NCBI GenBank assembly: GCA_937892155.1
Contig: CALAUG010000059.1
Location: 73,495-137,494, forward strand
DNA length: 64,000 bases
Direction of reading: 5' to 3'
DNA from: an uncultured Bacteroidales bacterium
GTDB lineage: Bacteria; Bacteroidota; Bacteroidia; Bacteroidales; UBA1715
Below the pieces are notes generated by a model. The model searched no databases. It worked only from the letters and a program-made list of their open reading frames with translations, and was not told where the DNA came from. Numbering within the stretch: the stretch's first letter is position 1; each line of letters opens with the position of its first letter. Positions 25,900 to 34,555 of the stretch are shown in pieces. Made by a program: the position numbers and the translations under genes.

Positions 25900-26655
25900 A
25901 TGAAACGCTTACTCATTGTTTTCGGTTGTTTAGTGTGTTTGTTTGCAACATCCTGCAAGACGTTACGACCAACCGTTATGTTTAAAACCAACAAGAATTT
26001 CCAATACTCAGAATTCTCCGAAACTCCCCGTGTAACAGTTTTACAACCGTTTGACCAATTAGAAGTCATAATGTCAACCAACAACGGATATCTTTTGTTG
26101 GAAACAGAATCTAACGAAGGACGAAATTATTCATACAACCGCCAAAACAACGGAGTAACGTATATGATTCGTCAGGACAGCATTGTAAAAATTCCGACTG
26201 TCGGCGAAGTGAAACTTGGTGGAATGACCAAAGATTCGGCAGAAATGTTGCTGGAAAACGAGTTATCGAAGTATTATCAGGCACCATTTGTTAAGATTAC
26301 TATTACCAATCGTAACGTGATTCTTTTCTTTGACGAAGGTACCGATGGACAAAAAATTTCCATTCCTGAAGGCGGACTTACACTATTAGAAGCCATTGCC
26401 GATGCAGGTGGACTTACAGAAAGCAGCAAATCCTACAAAATTAAATTGATACGTGGCAACAACAGAAATCCAGAAGTTTACAATTTCAACATAAGAAGTT
26501 TGGAAGAATTCAAAAAAGCGAATTTTATGCTCGAGGCAAACGACATCGTCTATGTTGATTCCCGTCCACGTTACGCTACAAAATTCGTCAAAGAAATATC
26601 TCCATACTTAACGCTCATCACCTGCCTAACAATGGTGTACAGCATATTCAAATAA
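25900..26655 (+). CDS. Polysaccharide export lipoprotein (Wza/BexD family)
   Basis: A 251-residue outer-membrane lipoprotein forming the exit channel for capsule or exopolysaccharide. The signal peptide ends in a lipobox-like ATSC (Cys about residue 20). The Poly_export domain follows (QPFDQLEVIMSTNNG to the VPTVGEVKLGGMTKDSAEMLL-like segment), then one SLBB-like domain (ISIPEGGLTLLEAIADAGGL). A C-terminal hydrophobic segment (ISPYLTLITCLTMVYSIF) probably forms the outer-membrane helix. The stop is 3 bp before the Wzc-like gene, its partner in the export complex. Confidence 0.92.
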   Translation: MKRLLIVFGCLVCLFATSCKTLRPTVMFKTNKNFQYSEFSETPRVTVLQPFDQLEVIMSTNNGYLLLETESNEGRNYSYNRQNNGVTYMIRQDSIVKIPTVGEVKLGGMTKDSAEMLLENELSKYYQAPFVKITITNRNVILFFDEGTDGQKISIPEGGLTLLEAIADAGGLTESSKSYKIKLIRGNNRNPEVYNFNIRSLEEFKKANFMLEANDIVYVDSRPRYATKFVKEISPYLTLITCLTMVYSIFK

Positions 26656-26658
26656 CCT

Positions 26659-29100
26659 ATGGCAAAGACAAAAAAAATACCTGCTTTCAATGATACGTTT
26701 GACTTAAGCAAACTATGGATTGTCATTAAAAGGAATCTGTGGATATACATTTTGCTTATCATCCTAACTATTATTGGCACGAAACTATATTTCCGTTATA
26801 CCATTCCAACATACGAAACGAACTCTGTCATTCAAATTAATACAGAAGAACGGGAAAGACAAATCGTTGACCTTTCGGAAACCTACGGACAATCATCTTT
26901 AACAAATTTGATAGAACTTATCCGTTCATCGGAATTTCTAAAAAGAACATTACAACAACTGAATCTTTACACCAACTATTTTGCCGAAGGACGGTTTGTT
27001 ACTTCAGAACTTTACAAAAAATCACCTTTTTTTGTTGAGATGGAAAATCCACAAGAAGTTATTCTCAACAAAAAAATCTACATCAAATATTCCAACGAAA
27101 CTAAATTAGTAACAATTAGCTACGAAATTAGTCCAGAGAAGTATTACACCACTGACATCAAGAAAAACGAATGGACAGACATCAATGGTTGTAGAATTTA
27201 CGTAAACATTACCAGTCCTGACTCTTTTGACCAACAAAACACAAGACACTATTTCATACGTTACGACGAGAACACGGCGCTGGCAGTCCAATTCGAAGAT
27301 CTTGACGTGTCAATTTTAAGTTCTGACGCAAACACAATCCAGGTGAAATACACGAGTGAAAATGCCCAAAAAGCATCCGATATAGTCAACACAATTTGTG
27401 AAAACTTTTTGGCATACAATGTTGAGAAAAAACAGGAACGAGCTGAAAAAATTCTACAATTCATAAACGAACAACTCGAGATTGTATACCAACAGTTGAC
27501 TGACTCCGAGCAACAATTGGAACAATTCAAGAAAGACAATAAAATCACGGGGAATGTATTTGACAACAACACGAAGCTCAATTCACCATCTCAGGATATA
27601 GAAAAATACCAGTCACAAATTCAGACGCTGAACAAAGTAAACCATCAGATAGAAATTGGCGAAAGTTTCGATATTATGAGTGCCATCTCCACCCTTTCCG
27701 GCACTTCGTCAGAATCAATGATACTCAATTTCTTGAATGGCATCCAGCAATTACAAAAACAACGAGAACAATTATTAATGACTTTAACCCCTGACAATCA
27801 TAAAGTTAAAGTTATTGACCAACAAATTGAAGAACAAAAGAAGCATTTAGCCGACATTATTGACATTACGAATAAGAAACTCCGTAATGATATTGCCGCA
27901 CTTGAAAAACTTGCGCAAAATAAAGCGACCGAATTTAATGAGACTGAATTAACAAAATTAAAACGTATTCACGACGTTCACCAGAATTTCTACAATCAAC
28001 TGATAGAGAAACGTGCTGAATATTTAATTTCAAAAGCAGGATACATTACAAACAACTTGATTCTTCAGAAATCAAGCGTTCCCAACACACCAATTTCACC
28101 TATTGCATCATACACAATTGCGTTAAGTTGCATTGGTTGTTTACTTTTAATTTTGCTTATAACCGTTGTTTGTTACTTACTATTCAATCAAATAACAAGT
28201 ATCAACGACATCACAAAATTCACGAATGCGCCGATTTCCGGGGTTATTCCAATTTCAAACTCATCAGACAAAATCCATAGATTTGTCGTCGAAAACAAAG
28301 CGAATTCCGTTATTACAGAAGCTTTCAGAACTCTTCGCTCCAATTTAGAGTTTCTGCATCAAAGTAAAGAGGCAAGCAAAATCATTGCAGTAACGTCAAC
28401 TATTTCGGGAGAAGGAAAGACATTCATTGCAATCAATTTAGGTGGTGTTTTTGCATTAAGCGGTAAGAGGGTTATTCTTTTGGACCTTGACCTCCGCAAG
28501 CCGAAAGTTCACCTTTCATTCAATGCACACAACCACGCAGGAATGAGTACAATACTTATCGGAAAGGACAAATATCAAGACTGCATCATTAAAACAGATT
28601 TTGAAACTTTTGATATTATTTCTTCCGGTCCAACTCCTCCAAATCCTGCAGAGCTAGCCAATTCAAAAGCATTTGACAATCTTTTGGAAGAATTGAAACA
28701 AAGCTATGATATTATTATCATAGATACGCCTCCTATTGGTATTGTGAGTGACGCTATCTTTAGTTTCCAACGTGCCGATTTGCCAATATACGTATCGCGT
28801 GCAAATTACTCTAAGCGAGTATTTATCAACAACATAAACTATCTATACGAGCAAAAATCAATTCAAAATCTATCGGTGGTACTCAATGGTATTTCCATTG
28901 TTTCGTCTAAGTACGGATATGGATACAGCGGATATGGATACGGGTACAGCGGATATGGTTATGGATACGGATTTGGATATGGATATTATTCATACGATCA
29001 AAAAGGTGCCAAAAAGCAATCTTGGTTTAGCAAATTATTTAAGAGGGAAAAAGGTCACGACCACGAGCATCAGCACCATCATCATACCACGGAAAAATGA
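26659..29100 (+). CDS. Polysaccharide co-polymerase / tyrosine autokinase (Wzc-like)
   Basis: An 813-residue inner-membrane protein controlling chain length and export. It has an N-terminal membrane helix (about residues 24-46), a large periplasmic Wzz region with coiled coils, a second membrane helix (about 480-505), and a cytosolic BY-kinase domain. The kinase has Walker A ISGEGKTFIAIN, Walker A' VILLDLDLRKPK and Walker B YDIIIIDTPPIG. The C-terminal tail is unusual: about 28 residues of Gly-Tyr repeats (YGYGYSGYGYGYSGYGYGYG...) and then a His-rich end (HDHEHQHHHH). Tyr clusters at this place are the normal autophosphorylation sites, but the repeat density is high. It overlaps the next gene by 4 nt (ATGA). 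Confidence 0.93.
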   Translation: MAKTKKIPAFNDTFDLSKLWIVIKRNLWIYILLIILTIIGTKLYFRYTIPTYETNSVIQINTEERERQIVDLSETYGQSSLTNLIELIRSSEFLKRTLQQLNLYTNYFAEGRFVTSELYKKSPFFVEMENPQEVILNKKIYIKYSNETKLVTISYEISPEKYYTTDIKKNEWTDINGCRIYVNITSPDSFDQQNTRHYFIRYDENTALAVQFEDLDVSILSSDANTIQVKYTSENAQKASDIVNTICENFLAYNVEKKQERAEKILQFINEQLEIVYQQLTDSEQQLEQFKKDNKITGNVFDNNTKLNSPSQDIEKYQSQIQTLNKVNHQIEIGESFDIMSAISTLSGTSSESMILNFLNGIQQLQKQREQLLMTLTPDNHKVKVIDQQIEEQKKHLADIIDITNKKLRNDIAALEKLAQNKATEFNETELTKLKRIHDVHQNFYNQLIEKRAEYLISKAGYITNNLILQKSSVPNTPISPIASYTIALSCIGCLLLILLITVVCYLLFNQITSINDITKFTNAPISGVIPISNSSDKIHRFVVENKANSVITEAFRTLRSNLEFLHQSKEASKIIAVTSTISGEGKTFIAINLGGVFALSGKRVILLDLDLRKPKVHLSFNAHNHAGMSTILIGKDKYQDCIIKTDFETFDIISSGPTPPNPAELANSKAFDNLLEELKQSYDIIIIDTPPIGIVSDAIFSFQRADLPIYVSRANYSKRVFINNINYLYEQKSIQNLSVVLNGISIVSSKYGYGYSGYGYGYSGYGYGYGFGYGYYSYDQKGAKKQSWFSKLFKREKGHDHEHQHHHHTTEK

Positions 29101-30149
29101 TAGAATACAGCGTATATTTTTTTGCACTATGTATCATTAGTGCATTGAGTTATTGGTTTTTACTTAGACATCCTAAAATAGATGTTTTAAAGAAAAAGAA
29201 CGAAACAGGAGAACGCTTTGCTTCGCAGTCAAAACCCATAATAGGCGGTTCCATATTTTTCATCTGTATTATTCTAGCCTTCATTTATACGTCTTTTTCA
29301 AGCAGATTTGGTGCAGATCTTCCAGATTACACAATACTCATCTGCGTGGTTATTGCATTTGGCATGGGGTGCATTGACGACCTTAAAAATTTCTCGCCAC
29401 TTTTTAAACTAATATTTCAAATTATTTGCGCTGGAATTTTCATTTACACCAACAATTATATTCAAACATCAGACAACATTTTTCTGAATTCTGGATTAAC
29501 GATACTATGGGTTGTTGGCATAATGAACAGCATCAATATGTTGGACAACATGGACGGCATCACAGCTTCTGTTTCAACAATCATTTTTGCCACAATTGCT
29601 TGTTTGGCAGAAGGTTGGGACGTACATATATTATTAGCCATAGTCGCTGGTCTCGTTGCATTTTTAATATGGAATTGGCATCCGTCAAAAATGTACATGG
29701 GCGACAATGGAAGCCAATTATTAGGCTTGCTCCTCGCCTACTTTAGTATTAAGTACGTTTGGAATTCCGGCCAAAGCATAATTGGAATCAACTACGAACA
29801 ATTATTATTTATTGGGTTAATGTTCATCATTCCACTGACAGACACAATTACCGTTGCCATCAACAGATTTTTAGGCGGTCGTTCTCCTTTTGTCGGTGAC
29901 AAATACCACACAACACATTGTCTAGTATATAAAGGATTGTCTATACCAACGACGGTTACTCTTATGTCGGCTATTAATGCAATTGGATGCATACTGAGCT
30001 GGTATTTTATATACTGTAAACACGCAACATTATCGATGTGCGAGGCAATTCTACTTTTTGTGTTCATATTTGTCGTCTTTATTTCGGCATACATTCTGAA
30101 CCTTATCATAAGAAAAGAGAACAACCTGCTCTATAAAAAAAGCAAATAA
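29097..30149 (+). CDS. Undecaprenyl-phosphate sugar-1-phosphate transferase (WecA/MraY family)
   Basis: A 350-residue protein with about ten or eleven membrane helices that starts lipid-linked glycan synthesis by moving a HexNAc-1-phosphate from UDP-sugar to undecaprenyl phosphate. Family motifs are GMGCIDDLKNFSP (first Asp pair), SINMLDNMDGI, and WHPSKMYMGDNGSQLLG. The cytosolic HIH-like loop is DKYHTTHCLVYKGL. The 4-nt overlap with the Wzc-like gene shows translational coupling. Together with the GT4 and the export proteins it defines a capsule or exopolysaccharide locus. Confidence 0.92.
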   Translation: MIEYSVYFFALCIISALSYWFLLRHPKIDVLKKKNETGERFASQSKPIIGGSIFFICIILAFIYTSFSSRFGADLPDYTILICVVIAFGMGCIDDLKNFSPLFKLIFQIICAGIFIYTNNYIQTSDNIFLNSGLTILWVVGIMNSINMLDNMDGITASVSTIIFATIACLAEGWDVHILLAIVAGLVAFLIWNWHPSKMYMGDNGSQLLGLLLAYFSIKYVWNSGQSIIGINYEQLLFIGLMFIIPLTDTITVAINRFLGGRSPFVGDKYHTTHCLVYKGLSIPTTVTLMSAINAIGCILSWYFIYCKHATLSMCEAILLFVFIFVVFISAYILNLIIRKENNLLYKKSK

Positions 30150-30162
30150 CACTCATATAGCA

Positions 30163-31710
30163 ATGAATGTAAACTGTTATCATACAAACCGTTATAGTAA
30201 CACGTTTACATTTTTATGTCTGTTTTTGTGCTGGTGTGTACTCCCATTTCAAAATATTTTTGCCCAAAATGCCGACATACAGCGTTACGAATATACAGAC
30301 AACAGTAAAGAATATTACGGCTGTATTCCGCTTGACGCCAATGGTATGTTGCTGAAAACATACGACAAACGCAAACAGACAAGCAAGAAAAATAATGTAT
30401 ACACATTTATAAAATACGATACGACCTTTAAAATTCTTGATTCCATTGATGTAGTTCAACCAGCGCGAAAATCGGCTTACCTCAATTATTCCACAAAAGA
30501 AAATGTATATAATCTCGCCTACCAAAATTCAGGGATATACAATCTTTCTGTAATTTATGGTAAAACGTCAAAAGTTGAATATTACACAGGAAAATTTCCC
30601 AAGCACACCATTATCAATACGATGCGTGCAGTTGGAAGTTACGTCTATTTTCTCGGCTATATAAAAGACTTACCAATATTGATTGGGAAAAACACTATTG
30701 ATAACGAAATGACGTTCTTCAAAATTATTCCATTGAATAAAAACCGATTTTCAATCTTATCATTTGAAGTGAACGAAGAAAGTGGAGAAGTTTATATTTT
30801 CACAAAGGACTTTATGAAAAATGAAAATCTAATAAAATTCTACGTCTTTAAAGGAAATGATAAAATTCTGGAAAAAATGATACAATCACCAGATCCGGAA
30901 AAATACATTTCGTCAGCCTACGCATCAAAACTATCTGATGGTTCATACATTATTTCTGGAACTTATAACAATACCAAAAAGAATCCAATGTCGTCGGTGG
31001 GAATATTTTTGATGAAAACTAATGCCGACGGTACAACCCAACAAACGAAATTTATCAACTATCTCGACATTACAAACTTTACATCATATTTATCAGAAAA
31101 ACAGCAAGATAGAATAGAAAAGAAGCAAGAGCGCAAACAAAATCAAGATAAAGAATTAGAAATTAATTATTATATGGCTCCGCACAACATTATAGAAAAA
31201 GACGGAGAATATATACTTGTCTGCGAAGCATATTATCCTACATATCGTCAAGAATGTCAGTATATTACAACAGGTATGGGGACATCAATGCATTGCTACC
31301 AAGTTTTTGATGGTTTTCAGTACACCCACTTTTTTCTGCTAGGTTTTAACGAAAATGCCGATTTGCTATGGAGTAATTCCGCCCCACTCCACATTGACGA
31401 AAAACCATACACTGTGGTAAAATTTCTTGCTGTCAGTCAGAAAAAACCGAATACTCAAATTGTGTATTCAACTTGGGATAATTTATTCATATATAATTAT
31501 AATGAAGGAGATCTATTGAATCAAGAAACAATACCATTCTTCAAAGAGGAAGAGAAAGTGCTTAATTCAATAAACAAAACCCGTTACTGGTACGGAAACA
31601 CATTTATTTCGTACGGAATGCAAAGAACTAAAAACAAAGAAGACAAAGAAAAAAGAGAAATGTTCTTTGTCGAAAAGATTAAAATATCTACAAACAATGG
31701 CACTCATTAA
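30163..31710 (+). CDS. Secreted protein of unknown function
   Basis: A 515-residue protein not recognised. An N-terminal signal sequence (hydrophobic TFLCLFLCWCVLPF, cleavage near AQNAD) sends it to the periplasm or surface. The rest is rich in beta-strand pattern with many Tyr and Lys residues (KVEYYTGKFP, MRAVGSYVYFLGYIKDLP, ISGTYNNTKKN), which suggests a propeller-like repeat architecture, but I do not see clear periodic motifs. A charged KKQERKQNQDKELE stretch lies near residue 325. It follows the WecA-like gene by 13 bp and overlaps the carbonic anhydrase gene by 14 bp, so it is in the polysaccharide operon. Confidence 0.7.
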   Translation: MNVNCYHTNRYSNTFTFLCLFLCWCVLPFQNIFAQNADIQRYEYTDNSKEYYGCIPLDANGMLLKTYDKRKQTSKKNNVYTFIKYDTTFKILDSIDVVQPARKSAYLNYSTKENVYNLAYQNSGIYNLSVIYGKTSKVEYYTGKFPKHTIINTMRAVGSYVYFLGYIKDLPILIGKNTIDNEMTFFKIIPLNKNRFSILSFEVNEESGEVYIFTKDFMKNENLIKFYVFKGNDKILEKMIQSPDPEKYISSAYASKLSDGSYIISGTYNNTKKNPMSSVGIFLMKTNADGTTQQTKFINYLDITNFTSYLSEKQQDRIEKKQERKQNQDKELEINYYMAPHNIIEKDGEYILVCEAYYPTYRQECQYITTGMGTSMHCYQVFDGFQYTHFFLLGFNENADLLWSNSAPLHIDEKPYTVVKFLAVSQKKPNTQIVYSTWDNLFIYNYNEGDLLNQETIPFFKEEEKVLNSINKTRYWYGNTFISYGMQRTKNKEDKEKREMFFVEKIKISTNNGTH

Positions 31711-32212
31711 ATCTGTACGCGGATTCACTCCAAAGATTGGAGAAAACTGTTTTTTAGCCGACAACGCGACAATTATCGGCGATGTGGAAATGGGAAAAGA
31801 TTGTAGCATCTGGTTCAACGCCGTGCTTCGTGGCGATGTAAATTCAATAAAAATCGGCAATCTTGTAAATATTCAGGACGGTTCGGTATTGCATACATTA
31901 TACGAAAAATCAACGATAGAAATCGGCGACAATGTTTCTGTAGGTCACAACGTTACAATCCACGGAGCAAAAATCTGCGACAACGTATTGATTGGAATGG
32001 GTTCGGTGATTTTGGACAATGCCGTGATTGGCGAAAATTCAATCATTGCTGCCGGAGCCGTTGTTACGAGCGGAACTATTGTAGAACCAGGAAGTTTGTA
32101 CGCCGGTGTTCCTGCCAAGAAAATCAAAGACGTTTCGCCCGAGCAAACCAAAGAAATGATTTACAAAATTTCGCATAACTACAGAATGTATGCGGACTGG
32201 TACAAGGAATAG
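31697..32212 (+). CDS. Gamma-class carbonic anhydrase-like hexapeptide protein
   Basis: A 171-residue left-handed beta-helix protein that forms trimers. Hexapeptide repeats run from NATIIGDVEMGKD to the end. The three His expected to bind zinc in gamma carbonic anhydrases are visible in GSVLHTLYEK and VGHNVTIHGAKI. The C-terminal helix is YKISHNYRMYADWYKE. The frame could be extended 30 nt upstream, but the ATG at 31697 (MALIKSVRGFTPKIG) gives the standard start, overlapping the preceding gene by 14 nt. It may hydrate CO2, or have another role as many homologues do. Confidence 0.9.
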   Translation: MALIKSVRGFTPKIGENCFLADNATIIGDVEMGKDCSIWFNAVLRGDVNSIKIGNLVNIQDGSVLHTLYEKSTIEIGDNVSVGHNVTIHGAKICDNVLIGMGSVILDNAVIGENSIIAAGAVVTSGTIVEPGSLYAGVPAKKIKDVSPEQTKEMIYKISHNYRMYADWYKE

Positions 32213-32274
32213 AAGTATCGGTTTTCAGTAGGATTTGGAATAATAGAAATTTGATACTCTCAGTACAACTTTGT

Positions 32275-33522
32275 TTACATCAGTACAAAATCACTTAACG
32301 GACGAATGGTTGCCCGATATGTATTAAGACGTTGTTTTATGTTGACCGACTTGTCCTGCTCTACCGTTTTTGTATTATCAAAATGAACCACAATATAATG
32401 CGATGCATGTTCGGGATGAAAACCAATTTTTTCCAAAGCCTCACGCGTCCATATTTGAAAAGTTCCCGCTTTTTTCAATTTAAAAATTTGACAATCGTTA
32501 CCACCTGTATGTAACAAAACGTACTTCATACGTTCAAATCCTGCTGTTACTTGCAACGAGCCTTTCGATTCATTTGCACGCATATAACAAATGCCTTTTT
32601 CAATCATCAACTTTCGTTTATCTTCCGAAGCATGATTTACCAAAACCATTGATTCTGTTGACGAATCAGACATTTTTCGCAACATTTTTTCTGCTATTTC
32701 AGGATTTTCAATTTCCTCGCGACGTCGTTTCCCCAATTCCAAATATTCTTGTTCTTGGTCAATTCCAATAAAGTTGCGACCTAAAAGATTTGCTGCAATA
32801 CCTGTTGTGCAACTGCCTGCAAATGGATCAAGAATTGTATCACCTTTATTTGTTGATGCTAAAATAATGCGATTCAAAAGTTTTAGAGGTTTTTGCGTTG
32901 GGTGCTTACCACAAGTTTTCTCCCACAAACCAACTGCCGACATTCGCCAAACATCTGTCATTTGTTTGTCGCCATTGATGCGTTTCATCACATCGTAGTT
33001 GAATTTGTGCGGTTTCTTTTCTGATTTGCGAGCCCAAATAATCAATTCAGTAGAAAAAGTAAAATAACGGCAACTAATATTTGGCGCAGGGTCTGACTTT
33101 TGCCACGTTATGTAATTCAAAATCTTGTAGCCCAATTCCTTGAGACAACGTTGAACGACAAAAATATTGTGATACGTTCCCGAAATCCAAATAGTTCCAT
33201 CGTCTTTTAGTTTTGAGTGGCACACTTCAAGCCATTCTTTGTTGAATTGGTACATATATTCGGGTGTACCGCCTTTGTCCCAATCGCCTTTGTCCACGCA
33301 AACCATTCGTCCATTCTTGCAACTAATTCCTCCATTGCTCAAAAAATATGGAGGGTCGGCAAAAATCATATCCACACTATTGTCGGGAATGTTTTTTACA
33401 AGTTGGCGACAATCACCATGATGAAGGGTGAAATTTGGATACGTAATCCAATAAGAAAAACATGTTCGTTCTTCCTCATTCCTTTTTTTGTTCATAAACG
33501 CAATTTTTGCACGCTTGAACAT
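32275..33522 (-). CDS. Beta-class DNA methyltransferase (DpnA/MboI M2-like) with C-terminal extension
   Basis: A 415-residue DNA methyltransferase. Motif IV DPPY (residues 56-59, in FADPPYFLSNGGISCKNG) precedes the SAM-binding motif I DPFAGSCTTG (232-241), the order of the beta class. The segment from FLSNGG to NGRMVCVDKGDWD closely resembles DpnA and its MboI counterpart, which methylate GATC; target assignment is inference. Residues about 290-415 form an extension I do not recognise (GICYMRANESKG, YVLLHTGGNDCQIFKL, HYIVVHFDNTKTVE). An alternative start is ATG 33495. The gene begins just after the terminator of a structured RNA. A Dam-type remnant at 35400-35501 suggests that it once had a partner methylase. 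Confidence 0.88.
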   Translation of the reverse strand: MFKRAKIAFMNKKRNEEERTCFSYWITYPNFTLHHGDCRQLVKNIPDNSVDMIFADPPYFLSNGGISCKNGRMVCVDKGDWDKGGTPEYMYQFNKEWLEVCHSKLKDDGTIWISGTYHNIFVVQRCLKELGYKILNYITWQKSDPAPNISCRYFTFSTELIIWARKSEKKPHKFNYDVMKRINGDKQMTDVWRMSAVGLWEKTCGKHPTQKPLKLLNRIILASTNKGDTILDPFAGSCTTGIAANLLGRNFIGIDQEQEYLELGKRRREEIENPEIAEKMLRKMSDSSTESMVLVNHASEDKRKLMIEKGICYMRANESKGSLQVTAGFERMKYVLLHTGGNDCQIFKLKKAGTFQIWTREALEKIGFHPEHASHYIVVHFDNTKTVEQDKSVNIKQRLNTYRATIRPLSDFVLM

Positions 33523-33548
33523 TCAGTATTACGGGACTTTCTAAGGCA

Positions 33549-33580
33549 CAAAAAAAACGTGGACGATACTTATCCACGTT
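33549..33580 (-). terminator. Rho-independent terminator of the structured RNA
   Basis: Perfect 8-bp stem AACGTGGA (33556-33563) / TCCACGTT (33573-33580) with a 9-nt loop, followed on the minus strand by eight T (33557-33550). It lies between the RNA and the methylase start. Confidence 0.85.
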
Positions 33581-33700
33581 CAGAGGCCCTAGGAAAGCCC
33601 GTTTTACAAGACAAGTTCGCCCACGTCAAAAATTACGTGTGCTTGCTCTTATTCTTTGTAAAACATTCTTGAAATTTCCTAGGTTTCTGAAACGCTACCG
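33549..33700 (-). ncRNA. Candidate 6S-like structured RNA
   Basis: No ORF explains this stretch, yet on the minus strand it forms a long interrupted rod. The outer stem pairs 33675-33683 with 33588-33596 (CCTAGGAAA / TTTCCTAGG) plus 33686-33689 with 33581-33584. The middle stem pairs 33656-33664 with 33601-33609 (TTGTAAAAC on the plus strand with GTTTTACAA, 9 of 9). An inner hairpin pairs 33635-33639 with 33622-33626. A strong terminator follows. A rod with internal bulges closing next to a terminator is the shape of 6S RNA, which binds RNA polymerase; Bacteroidales have such RNAs. Family identity is inferred from shape only; the 5' end is not defined. Confidence 0.6.
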
Positions 33701-33754
33701 AATAATAACAAACGTTGGTTATACTTATTTTTTACTTTTTACATCATTTTACTC

Positions 33755-34501
33755 TTATATAATAAAATCACAACTTTGCATTTCTATTTCTCTCTCATAT
33801 TGTTTATCCAATGAATCGTAATTCAAAAAATGAACACGGTCATTAGTTTTTAAATCAACAAATGCTGCATATTTCATCTTAGTAAGAAACTCATTTCTTC
33901 GTTTCTCATCTGCAACAATAACCATACGGACATACAAATCCTGCAAATCATTAAATTTCAACAATGAATTTTGTATATCAGTAGAATGTTCTATTTCAAA
34001 AAACGAATGAGGCATTTGCCTATCATTAAACCAAATAACATCTATTGTTGAACTTCTTTTAACGAGATTTGAATATGTATACTGAGGTATCGTATCAAGA
34101 GTTTTTATCTCGCCCAATGTTGCTTGATTTAAAAATAATCTATTTTTATCTTGGTCGGGAACAAATGTGTTAAAATGTCTCATTTTACCCATTTCCAGTA
34201 ACAGACCTTGATAATATGCATGATTAAAAACTTTTACAGTTTCTGAATCTTGATTTTGTTCAGTTTGAACAACAATCCCATTATTTTCTAATTGCTTCCT
34301 ATTTCTTTCCAATGCATACAATCCAGGTTTAATTCTATAAATTCCATTCGTATGCCGAACTATACGACGAATAGACGCAAATGGAGTTTTTGTTCCCCAT
34401 TTACAATCTTCTATTTTGAAAATGTTTTGGTTTATTTGGTTTAACGTAGCAACACCACCTAACATTTCTATAGTTTCTATTACAGCCTGAGGTTGAGTCA
34501 T
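33755..34501 (-). CDS. Possible restriction endonuclease with N-terminal winged helix
   Basis: A 248-residue protein not recognised with certainty. Residues about 1-80 look like a HARE-HTH-type winged helix (VIETIEMLGGVATLNQINQN, then ASIRRIVRHTNGIYRIKPGLY). The C-terminal half contains STIDVIWFNDRQMPHSFFEIE, in which the Asp and the Glu-Ile-Glu fit a PD-(D/E)XK-like active site, followed by HSTDIQNSLLKFNDL. Between a KilA-N gene and a methylase gene, a restriction endonuclease is a reasonable guess. Low local GC agrees with an accessory gene. It could instead be a transcriptional regulator with a nuclease-like ligand domain. Confidence 0.5.
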   Translation of the reverse strand: MTQPQAVIETIEMLGGVATLNQINQNIFKIEDCKWGTKTPFASIRRIVRHTNGIYRIKPGLYALERNRKQLENNGIVVQTEQNQDSETVKVFNHAYYQGLLLEMGKMRHFNTFVPDQDKNRLFLNQATLGEIKTLDTIPQYTYSNLVKRSSTIDVIWFNDRQMPHSFFEIEHSTDIQNSLLKFNDLQDLYVRMVIVADEKRRNEFLTKMKYAAFVDLKTNDRVHFLNYDSLDKQYEREIEMQSCDFII

Positions 34502-34555
34502 TTCCTTTATTTAAGTAGGTATCACAAATATATATAAATCTTCAAAAACATTTTA

